DNA of 64,000 nt from Pseudomonadota bacterium (GTDB lineage: Bacteria; Pseudomonadota; Alphaproteobacteria; Sphingomonadales; Govanellaceae). Position numbers and translations under genes: made by a program. Where the stretch lies: positions 970,688 to 1,034,687 of the forward strand of contig QEVO01000001.1 of assembly GCA_003577275.1 (NCBI GenBank). The letters are read 5' to 3'. Shown in pieces: positions 63,200 to 64,000 of this stretch (position 1 is its first letter; every line of letters starts with the position of its first letter). The notes under the pieces were generated by a model that saw only the letters and a list, made by a program, of their open reading frames with translations, was not told where the DNA came from and did no database searches.

Positions 63200-64000
63200 A
63201 TGTCGCAGATTGTGCCGGTCCGTGTTCCTAAGTGGGGCTTGGCCATGACCGAAGGCAAGCTTACCGCCTGGCATAAGGCCGTGGGCGATGCGGTGACGAA
63301 AGGCGATGAGCTTGCCGACATCGAATCCAGCAAGATCGCCAACGTGCTGGAAGCCCCGGAGGGCGGCGTGTTGCGGCGGATCGTGGCCAATGTGGAGGAA
63401 ACGCTGCCGGTGGGCGCGCTTCTCGGCGTCATCGCCGAGGCAAGCGTATCTGACGCCGAAATCGACGCCTATGTGGCGGAAATGAAGGATAAGTTCGCCG
63501 CCGAGGCGGCCGAAGCGGAAACGCCCCTGCCGGACAAGATCGACGTTAGCGGCCAGACCATCCAGTACTTGAAACTCGCGCCCGTTGATTTCGAGGGTGG
63601 CATGCCGTTGGTGTTGGTCCACGGCTTTGGCGGCGATTTGAACAACTGGCTCTTTAATCAGGCGGAACTGGCGAAGGAACGGGCGGTCTATGCTCTCGAT
63701 CTGCCGGGGCATGGCGGCTCGTCGAAAGCCGTTGCCGATCCCACGCTCGACGGCTTGACCGGTGTGGTGGCCGCTGCCATTCGCGCCTGGGGCCTCGGCA
63801 AGGTCAACGTCGCCGGCCATTCCTTAGGCGCCGCCATGGCGCTTAACCTTGCCCTTAAATACCCCGAACTGGTGAACGCCGTCGTCACCATCTGCGGCGC
63901 TGGCTACGGCAGCGCGGTCAATAGGGACTATGTGGACGGCTATCTTGCCGCCGCGCGGCGCAAGGACTTGCAGCCGGTGGCCGAGTTGCTGTTTGCCGAT
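63200..64000 (+). CDS. acoC: AcoC-type E2: lipoyl domain fused to alpha/beta hydrolase, 3' truncated
   Basis: 267 residues are visible before the window ends. A lipoyl domain (1-80) carries the lipoylated Lys45 in IESSKIANVLEAPEGG. After a linker an alpha/beta-hydrolase domain begins near residue 120: LVLVHGFGGDLNNWLFNQ, DLPGHGGSSK and the nucleophile elbow VAGHSLGAAM (Ser208). This combination is that of the acetoin dehydrogenase E2 AcoC; the classical E2 catalytic domain is absent. The His of the triad and the end of the protein lie beyond the window. An E3 would be expected downstream. Confidence 0.9.
   Translation, partial: MSQIVPVRVPKWGLAMTEGKLTAWHKAVGDAVTKGDELADIESSKIANVLEAPEGGVLRRIVANVEETLPVGALLGVIAEASVSDAEIDAYVAEMKDKFAAEAAEAETPLPDKIDVSGQTIQYLKLAPVDFEGGMPLVLVHGFGGDLNNWLFNQAELAKERAVYALDLPGHGGSSKAVADPTLDGLTGVVAAAIRAWGLGKVNVAGHSLGAAMALNLALKYPELVNAVVTICGAGYGSAVNRDYVDGYLAAARRKDLQPVAELLFAD

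Overview
The window looks like chromosomal DNA of an alphaproteobacterium. The evidence is the run spoT/rel, pyrE, pdxJ, acpS, lepB, rnc, era, recO, parC; rpoZ next to the (p)ppGpp synthetase; bufferin-type and GPDRRR-tailed receiver proteins; and two copies of the dispersed CATTGCGAG repeat. Base composition is moderately GC-rich and genes are tightly packed. I see no rRNA, tRNA, transposase, phage gene or CRISPR array. A genus cannot be named from the sequence alone.

Region 1 (1-20.9 kb) is a catabolic island. It starts with a truncated OB-fold protein and its thiolase-like partner, an acyl-CoA dehydrogenase, a flavin monooxygenase and a phytanoyl-CoA-dioxygenase-like enzyme, followed by a TonB-dependent receptor. 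Next comes a tight operon of a LigB-type ring-cleavage dioxygenase, an alpha/beta hydrolase, a second acyl-CoA dehydrogenase and an acyl-CoA ligase, then an MFS transporter and a MarR regulator. A minus-strand block holds a Rieske oxygenase, a RidA protein and a receptor with an STN domain plus its FecR and ECF sigma factor. Together these suggest uptake, CoA activation, oxygenation and beta-oxidation-like breakdown of an aromatic or polycyclic compound that I cannot identify. A 12-bp dyad motif (ATGTAYTGACAT) occurs three times at exact 20-bp spacing before the first receptor and once before the MFS gene, so it is a likely operator of the island.

Region 2 (20.9-29.5 kb) holds two successive branched-chain 2-oxoacid dehydrogenase E1 alpha/beta pairs, each with its own divergent Lrp/AsnC regulator and a palindrome between them. 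They are followed by one E2 and one E3 gene that both E1 pairs may share.

Region 3 (29.6-45.8 kb) has a PAP2 phosphatase, a universal stress protein, a bufferin operon (DUF2282 precursor, MNIO enzyme, DUF2063 partner, DoxX) with an SD-masking leader hairpin, and an EF-hand protein. Housekeeping genes follow (dapA, smpB, UDG, NYN, folK, rpoZ, rsh, pyrE). After pyrE lies a probable copper-uptake block: a NosA/OprC-like receptor between two DUF2946 proteins, plus a TonB protein. Region 4 (45.9-53.2 kb) is the conserved pdxJ-to-parC housekeeping run.

Region 5 (53.2-64 kb) has a small ORF under a CRP-type palindrome, a periplasmic DUF6491-like protein, and two receiver-only proteins, the second lacking its phosphoacceptor Asp. 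It then has a regulator with two tandem LuxR helix-turn-helix domains, divergent from a TonB receptor. Three consecutive membrane-anchored or secreted paralogues carrying a GGTGEFA-type, allene-oxide-cyclase/dirigent-like signature follow, and then acoABC-type dehydrogenase genes with an alpha/beta-hydrolase E2 that runs off the window. This last block is the best candidate for an undescribed system.
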